64,000 bases of DNA from Sipunculus nudus (GCA_026874595.1 CM049310.1:47627058-47691057), one strand, 5' to 3'. Positions 11,730 to 25,100 are shown, numbered from the stretch's first letter. Made by a program: numbers and translations. The notes: generated from the sequence alone by a model not told the origin.

Positions 11730-14363
11730 AGCTCAGCTGACTATAAGTCATCTGAGCTATAGTCGTGGTCCATTGTCCGTCGTCCGTCCGTCTGTCCGTC
11801 CGTCCGTCCGTCCGTCCGTCCGTCCGTAGATGTGGCACGTTTTGAAACCGTAAGACCTAGGAATCCAAAATTTCGCATAATGTTAGATGTCCCCAAGATC
11901 TCCTACCAAGCCAAAAACTGGGTCTTTGCAACTTCGTTCCTTTGAGAAATTAAGGAAAAACCTCAATTTTTTATTAAAAACCTATTTTCACACTTTAGGA
12001 CTGCCTAATATCAAAACCACTCATCTGTTTTTCCTCATATTTACCATAAATATTCCTCTATATAGTTCCTATGTACATGCCAGAAATTATGTCTGTATTA
12101 TTTAATTTAAAAAAGTTCTGGGCCCAAACATAATGCATTTTGAAAAAAATAAGGAAAGATATTTGATCACTTAACACAAAAAATGTTAAAGCTGTGGACT
12201 TTTTTTCCAGTAATATAACTTTAATTAATCAAAATTAAATTGTATACCCAAAATTAGATGAAAATCTTTTAAATTTTTTAAAATATTAATAAAAATAAAA
12301 AATTGGTACCTTAAATTTTGCCCAACTTTGACCATGGCACGTTTTTTTCCTGTAAGTACTGTGGATTTAATTTTCACAGCATGTTTTTGTCAGCATTTCA
12401 ACTGTTAACACCAAAAATTTGAAACCAGTTGATCAAAAACTGTAGATTTTAATCAAGTTTTCAAGCACCTTGTAACATATTGTTTACATCAAGTTAGTGT
12501 TATGCAGTTTGCAAAAGCTCAGCTCCCCAGCTTCAGCTCTAAGTTCCTTAAATTCAGCATACAGTTAGATGTCTCCAAAATCCCCTACCATGCCAAGAAT
12601 TTGGTCACTAGGACTTAATACCTTTGAGATATTAATGAAAAACTTCATTTTTCCATTAAAAACCCATTGTTACACTTCAAGACTGCCTAATATCAAAACC
12701 ACTGATCTGACTTTAATCATAAACAATATACATATTTTTCATTCTCTATGCACATCCCAGAATGATGTCAGTATTGCGTAATTGTTTAAAGTTATGGGCC
12801 CAAACATAATGCACTTTGTAAAAAATCAAGAAATATATTTACTCCCTTAACAAGGGCATTGCTAGAGATTTTTTTGTCAGGGATGTAACATTATTTAATC
12901 AAGATTCAATTGAATACCCAAAATTAGTTCTGAACTTTTCAAATTTTATAAGTTATTAGTATAAATATAAAATTAGTACCTTAAATTTTGCCCAACTGTG
13001 ACCATGGCACGTTTGTTTCCCGTGAGCACTGTTGATATAATTTTCATATCATGCACACATAAGGATTTCAGCTTTTGAGTTTAGAAAGCTGAAAGAAATT
13101 GGCCAAAAATTGTTGCTTTTATTAATGTTTTTTATGAGACCCTGTCAGACTTTGGCTCTCTCCAGCCCCTCTTGAGTCACCTGTATGTTGACCTTGTTGA
13201 CCTTTCATCAAATTATGCACGCTTGAGGCGAGGCATACAGGAATCCAGGCAGCTTATGGCCAGCCACAGTTGATCCAGGTGTCCAACCAAACTCATCTAG
13301 TAGTTTTAACCAACAACATAACAATAAACAACAAATTAATAAATTTTTATTGGTTTTTAATAACAAATTAAAGAAAAATAGAAAAGGAATTTGTTAGTTT
13401 ATAATAACAGGAAATTAACTTGCAGTTACTGATGATATAAGAATCTTGTATCGATGGGTAGAATGTCACATATTCCAAATAACACCATGCAGTCACCTAT
13501 GGCATTTTTCAGTTCAATTTTAATGATAAAGAAGTAAATCATATTATTCATTACTAATCATTAGGGATCATATGAAGGAAATTAATGATAGACAAAGATG
13601 CAGTTGATAATATTAATCTAGATTCCTACTGTGTCTAGTGTGTACATTGATGTGAAATTAGTCCAAAATGAATTTTTTACAGTTATTTTTAATATAAATA
13701 AAAGCCATAAAACCAGGTACTTATGATCATTATTTAAATGTGTGAATTTTGTATATTCTGGATTCTCAACATCATTGTTTGGTGAAAATTGAATAAATAC
13801 CAGACATGGTGCTAATACTTTGTAATTGTATTTAAATACGAATATGATTATGTACTCCATTATAAAATTTCTTGCATAAAGAATGGGAATTCAGGTAAAA
13901 ATGAAAGTATATGAATACTCGTGCAAATACTTTCAAAATGTATTCATGAATGCATTCATGAATATATTCTTTAATATTATTTTAATAATCATATCAGTTA
14001 TATTTCATTTTAAAAAATCATATGATTCTCTTATTATTTTTAATAAAAATTATATTTGGGACAATATTTGTAATTTTTTTAAATAAATAGTTAAACTCTT
14101 ATATTATATGTTCTGCTTATAAGTTATATGGCCAAGTCAAAATCTGTGTGACAAAAGTACTCCAGTTGTTAATAAAATAAATGAAATCAATCCTCTTCCC
14201 TGTCTCCAAAGGTACTATCAAAATCATACATAAGCTAAACAACAACAACTCATAATACAGCTTAAATTTATTACCACACAAAACCAGCATGTGCCTCATT
14301 TCTAAATAATATTTTTTTATCATATATAACAGCTGAGCGTCGTGACCCATAGGTCCCTTGTTT
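11730..14363 (+). mobile_element. Hairpin-ended dispersed element, copy 2 (full length)
   Basis: The left hairpin is at 11730-11758, followed by CGTGGTCCATTGTCCGTCGT and a (GTCC)n run to about 11826. The right end is CAGCTGAGCGTCGTGACCC then TAGGTCCCTTGTTT, ending near 14363. It is collinear over its whole 2.6 kb with the copy at 34500-37143, including markers such as CAACAACATAACAATAAAC and CACCATGCAGTCACCTATGG. The first 800 bases are repeated in diverged form after about 12540, so the element contains an internal duplication. The small open frames inside recur in the other copies and look non-coding. Confidence 0.75.
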
Positions 14364-15417
14364 AATATTTTGCTTTGGTAAACAGGTCCAGTCAATCTAT
14401 TTCATAAGAGTATTGCCATGGAAACGAGTACTCAGATCCCAGTCAGGTAACGCCAACTGAGTACTGGAGTCCAAACTTTTGTACCCATTTCAGCCCTTAT
14501 ATTTTAATATTATGTAATGTAGGTATAAATGTAGAGTTAAGAGGAAATATGGGTATATCTGCTTCATTGTTATATCACTTGTATTTAGTATATATTGTTT
14601 GTGTATGGTAAGTTATTATCATGTACTGAGACTTACCTTATAGAAAATATAAATCCTGTATTAAAATTCTCTCTAAAATCCAAGTAAAGTACTAGTAGAA
14701 AACTTTGTAAACTTGTTGACTTTCATATACGGTAGATATATCAAGAGAATTTGACATTCATAAACTACATATTTCCTTACAATCTGCTGTTCTGGTAATG
14801 AGGTATTCAGAAGTTCACCATGGTTACAGCTTCTTTTCTCATCCAAACGTCACTGCCCTTTGAAGCATGGCTATAATCCTGTACGTTCAATCATTGAACC
14901 CATGATAACTTTGTCATGTGGTGCCACAGGTAATACTTCTATAAATGGCAAGAAAATACTATGGAACTCCAAACCAGCAGAACTAAGTAAAATACCTGCT
15001 GAACATAATCAGTGGAGAGGGGAAGACTGCTGGGGCCCTGCCAAACTGACTAAGATTATGGGTACTAATCAATGAAAAATCAGGTAATCTATTATTTATT
15101 GAGGTTTGCTTCACCTGAGCTGGGGAAGTCTGAAGACAGGGTTGTATTGATTCTTCTTGGAGTTATGATGGCTGGGCAAGCCCCTGCTACAGCAATTGTC
15201 AGGTTTTGTAATGGTGCCATAATAAATGAAAGTGTGTGTAATTTGATGATATGCTGTGGTCTGGCCTAGCTGTAGTTGTGATGGGTCTTCACATCATCAT
15301 CTTAATCTGATTTTGTTAATAATTAATTTAAGTTCCCCCTGCTGTTGTTTCAGAAGGATCAATTATTCACCAGTTTTTGTGCATGCGCACATCTTGTTAA
15401 CATAATATATCTATTTA
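14364..15417. other. Unassigned DNA with weak open frames
   Basis: Two adjacent open stretches (14860-15075 and 15072-15269) lack a credible ATG context, splice-site set or recognisable domain, so no gene is called. Confidence 0.4.
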
Positions 15418-15700
15418 GCTAACATTCCATATGCACTATGCAGAACAGTTCAACACAGAATGTGTGTTGAGAGATTTCATATGCACAGGACCTGCGGGTA
15501 CAGCAGCATGCTATATTTTCTGTATGTCGCATCTGGTACACCATTCAGAACTAGAAAAAATCCTTACATGTATGTAGTGATTCATTGTACCAGATACGCA
15601 TCCAACATGTCAGATCCATGCATATGGAATCTCACTTTATTTAGTCAATATCAATTTTTATCCACATTCACATGCCATTCTGTGCATATGGAATCTTAGC
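15418..15700. mobile_element. Foldback (MITE-like) element
   Basis: The ends are inverted repeats of 19 bases with one mismatch: GCTAACATTCCATATGCAC at 15418 and the complement of GTGCATATGGAATCTTAGC ending at 15700. Two inner pairs are also inverted: GAGATTTCATATGCA with TGCATATGGAATCTC, and GCATCTGGTACA with TGTACCAGATACGC, so most of the 283 bases can fold back. No clear target duplication could be read. It has no coding capacity. Confidence 0.65.
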
Positions 15701-16522
15701 TTTGTTGATTCTATAGTCCGTTTCATCCCCTCATGTCCCCCGGTTTTTTGCTATGAAAATTTTTATTAGGTATATTTCAAAGGAAACAATTATAGTGTAT
15801 GGGAGAGGATTACAGAACCTAATTTTCAACTGGGTAACTAAATTCCTACCTTATTCCATATTTGAGTAACAGAATTTTCTGAAAATATTAGAAATCAGTC
15901 TATATTTTACAACATATCAGACCCACTTATGGCGGTCAAGGTCATTGGTCACATGCAAAAACAGCCTCAACTGACAGCTGCTGATTGGATGATCTCATGT
16001 AAACACTCAAAAAAATATAACCAGCTAAAACAAAGATGGCTACTTATGGAGGGACACACAATATCTGCCAGATCATGATAAAGAGACTAAAATGTTGTGA
16101 AACATGAACGAGGGATTTATTGTAAAATTCTTAACTGCCATATTAGGTTGTCACTTCCATATGTTGTTTACTTGGAAAATATTGAAAAATATAAACTTTT
16201 AAGTAAATCATCTACAAAAAACAGGTGGACAGCAGGAAGTGAAATGGACAATAGTGACCTAGAACTAATTTTCATGCCACTGAAGGCAATGCATCCCACT
16301 ATTTGTTGACTGATTATTATTTGTAGTACTAATGTCTATTTTTGGGATATGTATGCTTCAGATGATTTCAATAACCTTGACCTAATTTTCATGATCACTA
16401 TTTGCAGTTCCTTCTGTCCTTTTAAAATGTGATATCTGAAGAAACATTTGACTGATTTCATCCATGATTTGGGGACCAAGGTGTTAATTAAGGACATTTA
16501 GAGCATTGTTGCATTTCAGTGA
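15701..16522. other. Unassigned AT-rich DNA
   Basis: No recognisable gene, RNA or repeat structure. Confidence 0.4.
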
Positions 16523-16889
16523 CTTTGACCCATCTTCATACTACCAGATCTCTGGCAGCTATGATTTCACAGACCTTGATTCAGTGAGCCACTCTGGTGT
16601 CTATTTCATGAATAACAAACAAATCACTTGTTTTACATGGCATGTCTTTTGCTAATTCTAGACCAAATGTTTAGTATTTTAGGCATAAAAAATCTTGAGT
16701 AATCATATAAAGCAAATAAACCTGTCTCGTGCTTTTATTGTTCAGACAGCAAGTGAACAGTGTATTGTTTACATTTTGTTCATTTGATTTGATTAGCTGT
16801 TTTGAATATGAAATAATGAGTGGCTCGCTGAATCAAGGTTTGTGAAACTGAAGCTACCACAGACTTTGTAGTATGAAGATGCTTTGACC
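16523..16889. mobile_element. hAT-like MITE with 8-bp target duplication
   Basis: The element proper is 16531-16881 (351 bases). Its two ends are inverted copies over about 65-75 bases, starting CATCTTCATACTAC and including CCTTGATTCAGNGAGCCACTC. It is flanked by a perfect direct repeat CTTTGACC (16523-16530 and 16882-16889). An 8-bp duplication is the usual mark of hAT-superfamily insertion. There is no open frame of note, so it must have moved using a transposase encoded elsewhere. Confidence 0.85.
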
Positions 16890-19013
16890 TAAATTTTAAA
16901 GTAACCATGGGCAATTCTGTCCTGGTCTTTCATAACTCCATATCTGAATAACCAATTCACTGATTTTATTGATGTTTGGTACCAGTCTTATGTTGTGGAC
17001 ACATAGACCCAAATCCATTTCTGTGGCTTTGCCAAATTCAGGTTTTTATACTGTTATGGGCAAATGCCTTTGTGTAATCTGGGTTTTGGCACAATATCTC
17101 AAGAACTCTAAAATTGATTCATTTAATATTTGTAATACGGTCTATACTAAATGTGCAAACGGTAACACTCCCCTCATCACTTCCTGTTTCATATCCAAAT
17201 TAACTTGAGGCTTTAACACAGGTCATCACACCACCCTTTTTATTATATGCCCATCTTATAGAAGGGATGTGTTATTGTATTGACAGCATCTGTCCATCAC
17301 TGTGTCTTAGCATATGTCTGTCTGGTAAACCTTGTATTGCTGTGATAACTTAGCAGGAATTGGATGGACTGTCATGAAACTCCCAATTAACATTTACCAA
17401 TATTATATCTCATCTGAGTTTTAATTTCAGCAAAATAAAAAAAATAAAAAAGTACAGCCTTGTATCACCAACAAATGAGTGTCTTTGGGGTTCCTCTGTT
17501 ATTACCCAGCAATGAGGTTGATTGCACACCCAGGACCCACAGGTGCAGTCAACACTGGGCCTGGGTGACATCAGGATACAAAATTACATAGTGTGAAGCG
17601 AGTTCTAACATAATGTCACATAGTCCCAAACCAAAATGGAAATCTGCAGATGTACATACTTCAGAATTAAAAAAAAAAATCTCCATCCAGACATGAAATT
17701 CTTCAGTCCTGTGTATAGGTAAGGTAGAAATTGATAATGACAGGGCTTTCAATAAACTTTTGAAAATTAAAAATTTGAAATAAAAGTCATTGATATATAA
17801 AGTACTTTTATAAAAGAAATTAGATGTGAAAAACTGAATAAAGTTAAAGTAGTGGATTCATTAACAAGAATCAGTTCTACGAAATGTGGTAGTTGGCATG
17901 CTTTAAACCTCAACATTCCTTTTGATACTGTGGGTCTCAAATGCAAAAGTCTGGAATAGTTCTGAAAAGTCAGCCAAGCCTACACCTGCTTTCCACAGTC
18001 CTTTATAAGAGGCTTGGATCTAAAAGTGCAAGATCAGACTTCAGTCCAAATATTAATATAGGAGAGCTGTTGAAACACTCATTTGCTTGGCCTCGTTGAT
18101 CAATAATGTGTTTTTTTATGCAAGAGAGAACATTGGTGCTGTCTGTATGTTTTGTTGAGCTGGTTATTTGATTCATACACTTCTTGGTTACAAGTCTGAC
18201 ATACTATTCAGCCTAGTCCTAGAACTGGGAAGTGATTTCTTTCTCGTTCTTGGCACGATGCCTGCTGTCTCTGTCTGCATTTAATGTTGGCAGGGTACAC
18301 CAAATGAAAACCATCATTTTGTCTTTTCTGAGTGAAAAACCACCTCCGGCCACAGGATTAAACACAATGTTAATTGGTTCACTTGGCAAGTCTTTTGACT
18401 TTCAGGTGTAAATAATTTTTAAAACTTTTTTTCTTTCTGAATCATCTTAAGAACTTGTCCTTTTGGACTCTTCATACCTTTATATCTAGGCATGATTCTG
18501 ATAGATGAGCTTTGCTACATTTTAAAATTAAAGTTCAGTAATATTTCGGGTACTCAAGCTTTATTTGAATAAAAATGAAATAAAAATTCTAAAAAAATTG
18601 AAATCCAAAAATCAGAAATCAAAATCCTATATATTACCTTATAAGTGCCCTCCCCCCCTGATTTGTTCCTGACAAACTGTTCACTGGTATGCTGTTCTTT
18701 GAAACACAATCATATGAAACAGATATATATGTAATGAAAGATATAAATAGATTTGTAAAGATATAAATAAAACCCCCTCTCAAAATAAAAGTATTCTCCA
18801 GAATAAGAAGAGTACACTATTTCACATGTATATTTGGTTGTTATATGCAGATCAGTATAAACAAAAGGCTTAGGTCTAGATTTAATGATAATGTCCTTCA
18901 TTCAGTTAAAACATTATATGCAAATGATCAAAACTTGTATCCAGTCCACAGGTCCCCTCGGGCAGTTCTGGTCCTTGCTATCAATGCTTATGGTGATCCT
19001 TCACACCCATATA
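16890..19013. other. Unassigned DNA
   Basis: AT-rich sequence with no supported gene. It contains a short palindromic patch near 17520-17570 (CACACCCAGGACCCACAGG / CACTGGGCCTGGGTG). Confidence 0.4.
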
Positions 19014-21727
19014 CAGGGTTCGTACGCACCTTGAAAACCTTGAAAAGTGCTTGAATTTAGTCATTTCAATTTCAAGGGCTTGAAAAGTGCTTAAAAAGAG
19101 AGAGTGGTTTGGAAAAGTGCTTGAAAATAAAATTTTGTGAAATAGTTTGGTGTATGTTGTGTGTATGCATACCTGGTATTTTAATATCGACTCTCGGGCA
19201 TCTCTACGTCAAATGTATGAAATAGAATTAACCCAATCGTGGATGAATGAGACTGGGCAGTGAAAGTGACGATGTAACAAGTTAACATACGAGGGTAATA
19301 ACCATGTTTATTATCAAATAGTAAGTGAGCTGCTTTACTGGAAAGATCGTAGATATTTCCCCCGAGATACGTATAAAAGTGCTTTAATTGAGAACTCAAT
19401 ACACGCTAGGCGAGTTCACGGAAGTATTTTCAGAAGATTTATAATTTAAATTTAAATGTAATACTACAGAGATTATTAAATTAGCTTTTGAGAAGATCTG
19501 TCCAAAGGAAATAATTATCTTGGAACAAACCAGGGGAATAAAATGTGTGAAAAATACATGATGGGAACAATTCGAATCTGAGGGATAATAATAATATAAA
19601 ACTAATTCGCCCAGTAGAATATGTTGTTTAAATCAAGTTAACTTTACGTTTTACATTGGTAACTCGGTGATAATAATTATATCAGAGGGGTCATATTTCC
19701 CCAACGAACCCGATCCGACTTTGTTTTGGTTAAAGGTTTTTCAGTTTACCCAAGGGTTGCGCTTTTTTTTTATCTTGGTACCTGCGCATTCCACATGTAC
19801 GCTTGTTATGGGCTCATAACTGAAATGAGATTTCAGTTAGAGGGATCCTCTTATGGAAAAGCGTAGCAAGGGTAGATTGGGATATTTGCAAAATAAACAG
19901 AGAAAATGGATGCAGTTAAGTCAATTTCTTACCAATAATGGCTAATAAACTGTTCTGGAGCAAAAATAAATTATGTAGAAGTGCTCTTATAAGGAAATTG
20001 TTAAGATTTCAACTCCTGTTGGTTTTTTTTCAGCCTACTATGCTGTCATGTTTATCTTTTGTCACATGACCCTGTCCTTGACCCTATTGATATGAGAAAA
20101 GTTGTCCTCTGATTATTGTCCCAGATAAATTGTAACTCTTACTCATTACTCATAAGTATTATTCATAAAATAGGATTTTTTAAATAGATTTATCAGCAAT
20201 AAATTACTCCGGTACACCAGAGGTCAGGTCACAGGTCAGGTCATGGGTGACCAGAGTTCATGCCTCAGCAACATGGCTGTGTCAGTGATGGTCTTCTACT
20301 CTTCTCTTCATGATAAAATGCTGTTATATCATATATAACATAAACAGGAGACTCCACATGTATGGTAACTGTTATATAAAGGATTTATAGGTAGAGTGAA
20401 CATAGTTTAAGCTGCATCTTATTCTTAATTACTCTTCTGATAAATCAGAAGGACCGCTACGATATTTCGTAAGAACATATTCAAGGCTGAGTATGGAGCC
20501 CAGGTCACGTGGTGTGTAATTCTCAGCCTTGTACCAAGGCAACGTGTACGCGTGTTACATCATTTGTTAGCTCCCTAAGACCACTGATCAGCGAAATACA
20601 GTTTACACGCGGGGTCAATCCAATAAAGGATAAACACTGTTTGTCCGAAATAGGTTAAGGCGTTTGGCAGGTACTGACGTATATTCACATACTTTGGCGT
20701 CAGTATGTGAAAGGCTGGGATCCATGGGGGAAATCACATTTTTGTTGCGATGTGATAGCCGTTTGTAAGCGTAGTACGCTGGCCGTTTAAAGAGTGTTCA
20801 GCGACATATACAACTTCCAGCATCGGGCCCCCTCCTTGTCCTGCATAACGATTGCATAAAGCTCACCAATAAGATTTTTTTTAAAAATAAGATTTCACAC
20901 TGTTAGTTTTAATCAAATATATGAAAGGTTTGAATAGAAATCTGGCTGCGTCTTTAATCGTTAGATAACTACCTTCACAGGTGTTGCCCGGCCATTTGTT
21001 GACACGTGCGGCCTGTGACTTTGCGGTAAACGGCAGAAACCTCGTGCACGACAAGGTCGTCATATTAAACGTGCTGATACAAAGTTTGACTAGTATTGTT
21101 TTGAATAATTTGATAATACTATACCCAAATATCGTATAAGGGTAACATATTACAGGCCTTTATTGATTTTTTTGCCATTGAAAACTTGAATGAATAGCCT
21201 ATCCCCCACGATCACCGAACTGTCAGAGTTTTTCGGCACTAGCGTATAATTTTCTAAAGTTTGAGCTAGTCGGCAAATCAGAGATCCCTATTCAAGATAT
21301 TATAGGTTTTAGACCCTCGTTATCAGATTAGTTATTTCTGTCAAGGTCATGTCAAAGATGAGTGATCATTTTGAATGTAAAGTTTAAACAATATGCCGTT
21401 GTGTATTAAACCGTGACTTTCTATACCGAAAGGTAAACAACAAGCGCTTCAATTGCTGTTAATGTAGATTTCGGTTAAATTTGTTACTTTTCTGAGTCAC
21501 TTCCTTATTACTATTACGGATTTTACATTTCCTAGCCTTTTATCACACTATATGGTCCATCACATTATAAATATTATTTTGCATTTTGTGTTACAAGCCT
21601 TTTGATGTCGGCAACATGCATGGGTGAAGGTGCACAAACCGTCCATAAATTTCGATGTCCTTGAAAATACTTTTCAGGTCCTTGAAAAGTACTTAAAATT
21701 TTTCTCATGATTAGTGTATGAACCCTG
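19014..21727. mobile_element. Element with CAGGGTTC terminal inverted repeats
   Basis: The left end reads CAGGGTTCGTACGCACC and the right end, on the other strand, CAGGGTTCATACACTAA. Both are followed by CTTGAAAA-rich subterminal sequence (19030-19130 and 21655-21700). ATATA directly flanks both ends. CAGGG-type ends with CTTGAAAAGTGCTTGAAT subterminal repeats are typical of hAT-like elements in aquatic animals (my recollection). The 2.7-kb interior has no long open frame, so it is probably a decayed or non-autonomous copy. Part of it (20450-21060) is less AT-rich than its surroundings and rich in CpG. Confidence 0.6.
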
Positions 21728-22000
21728 ATATATCATATTTTCTCTTGATACCTTATTTTTACTGCTTTGATTGTGAATTATACTTCAGTAATAGGAAACG
21801 GCAAGTGTTGACAACATGTCAACAGATGGTCAAATTAGTTCAATTTTTACTTTACAATGAACAAATCTTCTTTCAGAAGAAAATATCAGATGTTATTAAA
21901 AGCACCTGATAAGAAAATGAGGTTGACAATTTTACAGATTTGCAGATTTGTAATATTATATTAAACATATTAAACTTTACTTTATTTTCTATTGTTACAG

Positions 22001-22120
22001 ATGTCAAGAAACAGTCCCAGATGGCAGCACTGAGCAGAGAGCGAGACAGCTTGATGAATGCAATAAAGACCTATAGGTCATTGTTTGACACCACACAGCA
22101 GCTGGTGAAAGAGCTACAAA
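22001..22120 (+). CDS. SMCHD1: SMCHD1 exon: coiled coil before the hinge
   Basis: Acceptor ATTGTTACAG, donor CTACAAA|GTAAGG. It carries residues 1-39 of the window peptide, a heptad-like helix ([18 protein letters not shown]). It begins with two bases completing a codon, so the preceding exon must end in phase 1. Confidence 0.88.
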
Positions 22121-25100
22121 GTAAGGGTATAGTCTGTAGGAACAGAAGCAACTAGTACAACATTATTTGTATAAGTTTCCAGATCATAATAGTAGCTATC
22201 AGTGAAAGAAACTTATCCAGGCTGAGGTTCCATGCTTCATGGAATACTTGGTAAGACCAATGGCTTTTGACATCACTTTAAATTCTTATTCAAAGCTTAT
22301 TCACAAACAGAACAGACATGAAATTTTCACAAAAAGTGTGGAGTTTTGACATACATTGTATTTTACAGTTTCCATCTCCGAGGCAAAAGATGAGGAGATG
22401 AAGGGGAAGGCAGAGCTACGGAAGCAGGGGTTGCCTGTAGGTCAGCTTTCCACGGTGAGTTCCTCTGCTGTAACAGGACTGCAGGTATTCTTATATGTTA
22501 CTGCTGTTTTCCTGGAGCTTTTTTTAATGAAACACACACAAACTAGAAGAAAAGCTTACATTTCCACATTGTTCATTTATATCCCCTAAATTTTATATGT
22601 TTCCATATCAGTAATATCTTACATTTCTTTTTATATATTATCCATGAGTCAACATCAGAAAGTAACCTTTTAGAATGTCTTTTGGAGTCTCCAAAAGTTC
22701 AGAGTGGAAAAATCCCATCCTGGTGGTTGGTTATTTTATATCCTTGGTCAGCCTTCTGTAAATGATGTATTAAATGTTCTATATATTTGAACCTAATGAA
22801 ATGTCAGCCTTACATAAATGGCTGTGTTTTCTACTTATACATATAAATGTCTCCACTCAAAAAGTATTCCTTTAATTATGAAGATTGTATCACACTTTTA
22901 TCACCAGATAGTTCTTTGTTCTCAATGTCTGGCCCTGTGACTGTTCCCTTGGCTGAACAGCACCCACTTGGAACTTCCGTCAAGGTCAAGCTATAAACCC
23001 TGCATGCTGTTACATTTGGCTGTCCCCTGCCAGCACATCTACACACAGAAACATAGTACATGCAGCATCATTATAATAGCATGATAGGATTTAAGTGTTG
23101 AATTTATTGATCAGTTATATTCTAAATTTCATTAGTTCTCCTGTTTTTCTTTATAACAAATAAAAATGATAAAAGTATTTTCGTGCAGTCAATTACATGT
23201 AGTCATGTATGCTAATCAAAGATTCATGTTACCCAAGGAAAATCTTTCAGTTCTGTCAACAAGAAAAAGAATGTGGGATACAGAGTACCAACCAATGTTA
23301 AACCTAGCTTTGAAATAGCAGGAGAACAAATTAGCATTGGCCCAGTCAGTATTGTTTACCTTTAAGCATTACTGCACACTTTGTTATGAGTGTTCCTTTT
23401 AAAATCAGCTGCCAGTCTACAGGTGTGAATTTGAACAATCTCTGTAGACAAGTATGATTACAGTTCACAAGATCATAATGACATGATTTAAAATCATCTT
23501 TACATGGTCACTGACAATTCCTGTATAACCTTGAGTTATGAAATACAAGACTGTGCCAGTGCTATCAGTATACTGATAGGTCCTTCAAATATTGAAAGAG
23601 CCAGATGCAGTACAGGAAATAACCTGTGTATAAATATAACAAATTAAACATGAAAGTAGACGGACAATAATATAGCATGCATTTCTCTGTAGCCGTTAGG
23701 GACTATGATTTTTGCAAATCCTTTGATAATGTTACCACATTGCTCTGATTCTGTTCATCATCACTGATTTATGATCCATCATTTGTTTCTGAATTTATTA
23801 CAGGTCAGCTCGGTTGATGGTCTGATTCAGTCACGGTCACGAGAGAAGGAACAGGTGCTGAATGCCCCACGCAGGATGTGTGGACTGGCACCAGCTCCCA
23901 AAGAAACTGGAGTTCTTGGCAAAGTGAGTTTTGTGGTGGATTTAGATGAATCCAAAATGAAAATGAGTAGACAAGGGAAATTATTGAACTGTGCTGTTCT
24001 GTGTGAAAATTTTGGCAAAAACTTGTGTTATAGGGACATACTGAAACTGTCAAAGATAGAGCCCCGGTTTTTCCATTTAATAAATATTTATTTTCTGTTT
24101 TAATAAAATCAAAATTTCGGAATTATCCGTTTTTATCTTTATATTTTATGTTATATAATTGCTACATAATTGTAAAAGTTAAATCTTGTAAAATCAGGAT
24201 GATTAAAGGGATGTTTTTATGTTTTTAATACTGATGCCATTATTATTGATTATTATTGATGCCACAGTTACTGAAGTATATTTAAAATTATACTTGGTCC
24301 TCCGCATAAATGGTTCTTCGTCCAGCACGTGTTCACTGAATCGGCAAGACAGTTGGGCTACATCTGTAAACAAATCAGTAAGGACCTGCTCTGTCTGCGT
24401 TTTGCCGTCAATCATTTCAAACATTTGAAACAACTATGGTAAAATTATATTCAAAGCAATTTCGCCTCAGAGACGCTATGACATTGGGTAAGATCGGACT
24501 TTCCTGCTAGAATATTTTGACCTGTTTGCATCTTTAATATGTGGAACTCTCACACTCAATTTTCACATCGTTGGTCAGTAATCATGTCTTTTAACCTTTG
24601 TAAAACGTTTGTATAATGGACCAAAGAAGTGAATCTGGAATAATTCAAATTTGGTTTGGCTGACTACCATGTATGGGTAAACCGAATCATTGTATATCAC
24701 ATAATGGCAGTATCAGCATTTCAGGCATGTTCGTCAATAATCGTAACATCAAGGCTTGGTGCTTACTGTAACGGTTGTAAGCCGAAATTGGCACACCTTT
24801 CTTGTTATGTAGATGGCTGGCACAGTTTGAAAGATTTTTATTTAAAAGATATTGGTTGAGAATTTCTTTATTTGCAGTTTAAATCTGCTCTAAATCCGAC
24901 TTTCCGCCGTATTCCGTTTTCATACCCTAATTCCGTTTTTCAGTCCGTTTTTTCGTTATAACGGAAAAAACGGGGCTCTTCATAGAGAGTGTTAAAATTA
25001 TGAATAGTTAAAGTTCATTTATTAAGAACTTTGAACTTTATAAAGAACAGAAATCTTCTTGATTAATTTATAAGTCATGCAGACAGTAAAATTCTAGATA

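Noticed and set aside
14860-15269. Two adjacent plus-strand frames, considered as upstream SMCHD1 exons
   Set aside because: No similarity to SMCHD1 regions that I can recall. The first frame starts with TTG, and donor/acceptor phases could not be made to fit the exon at 22001.
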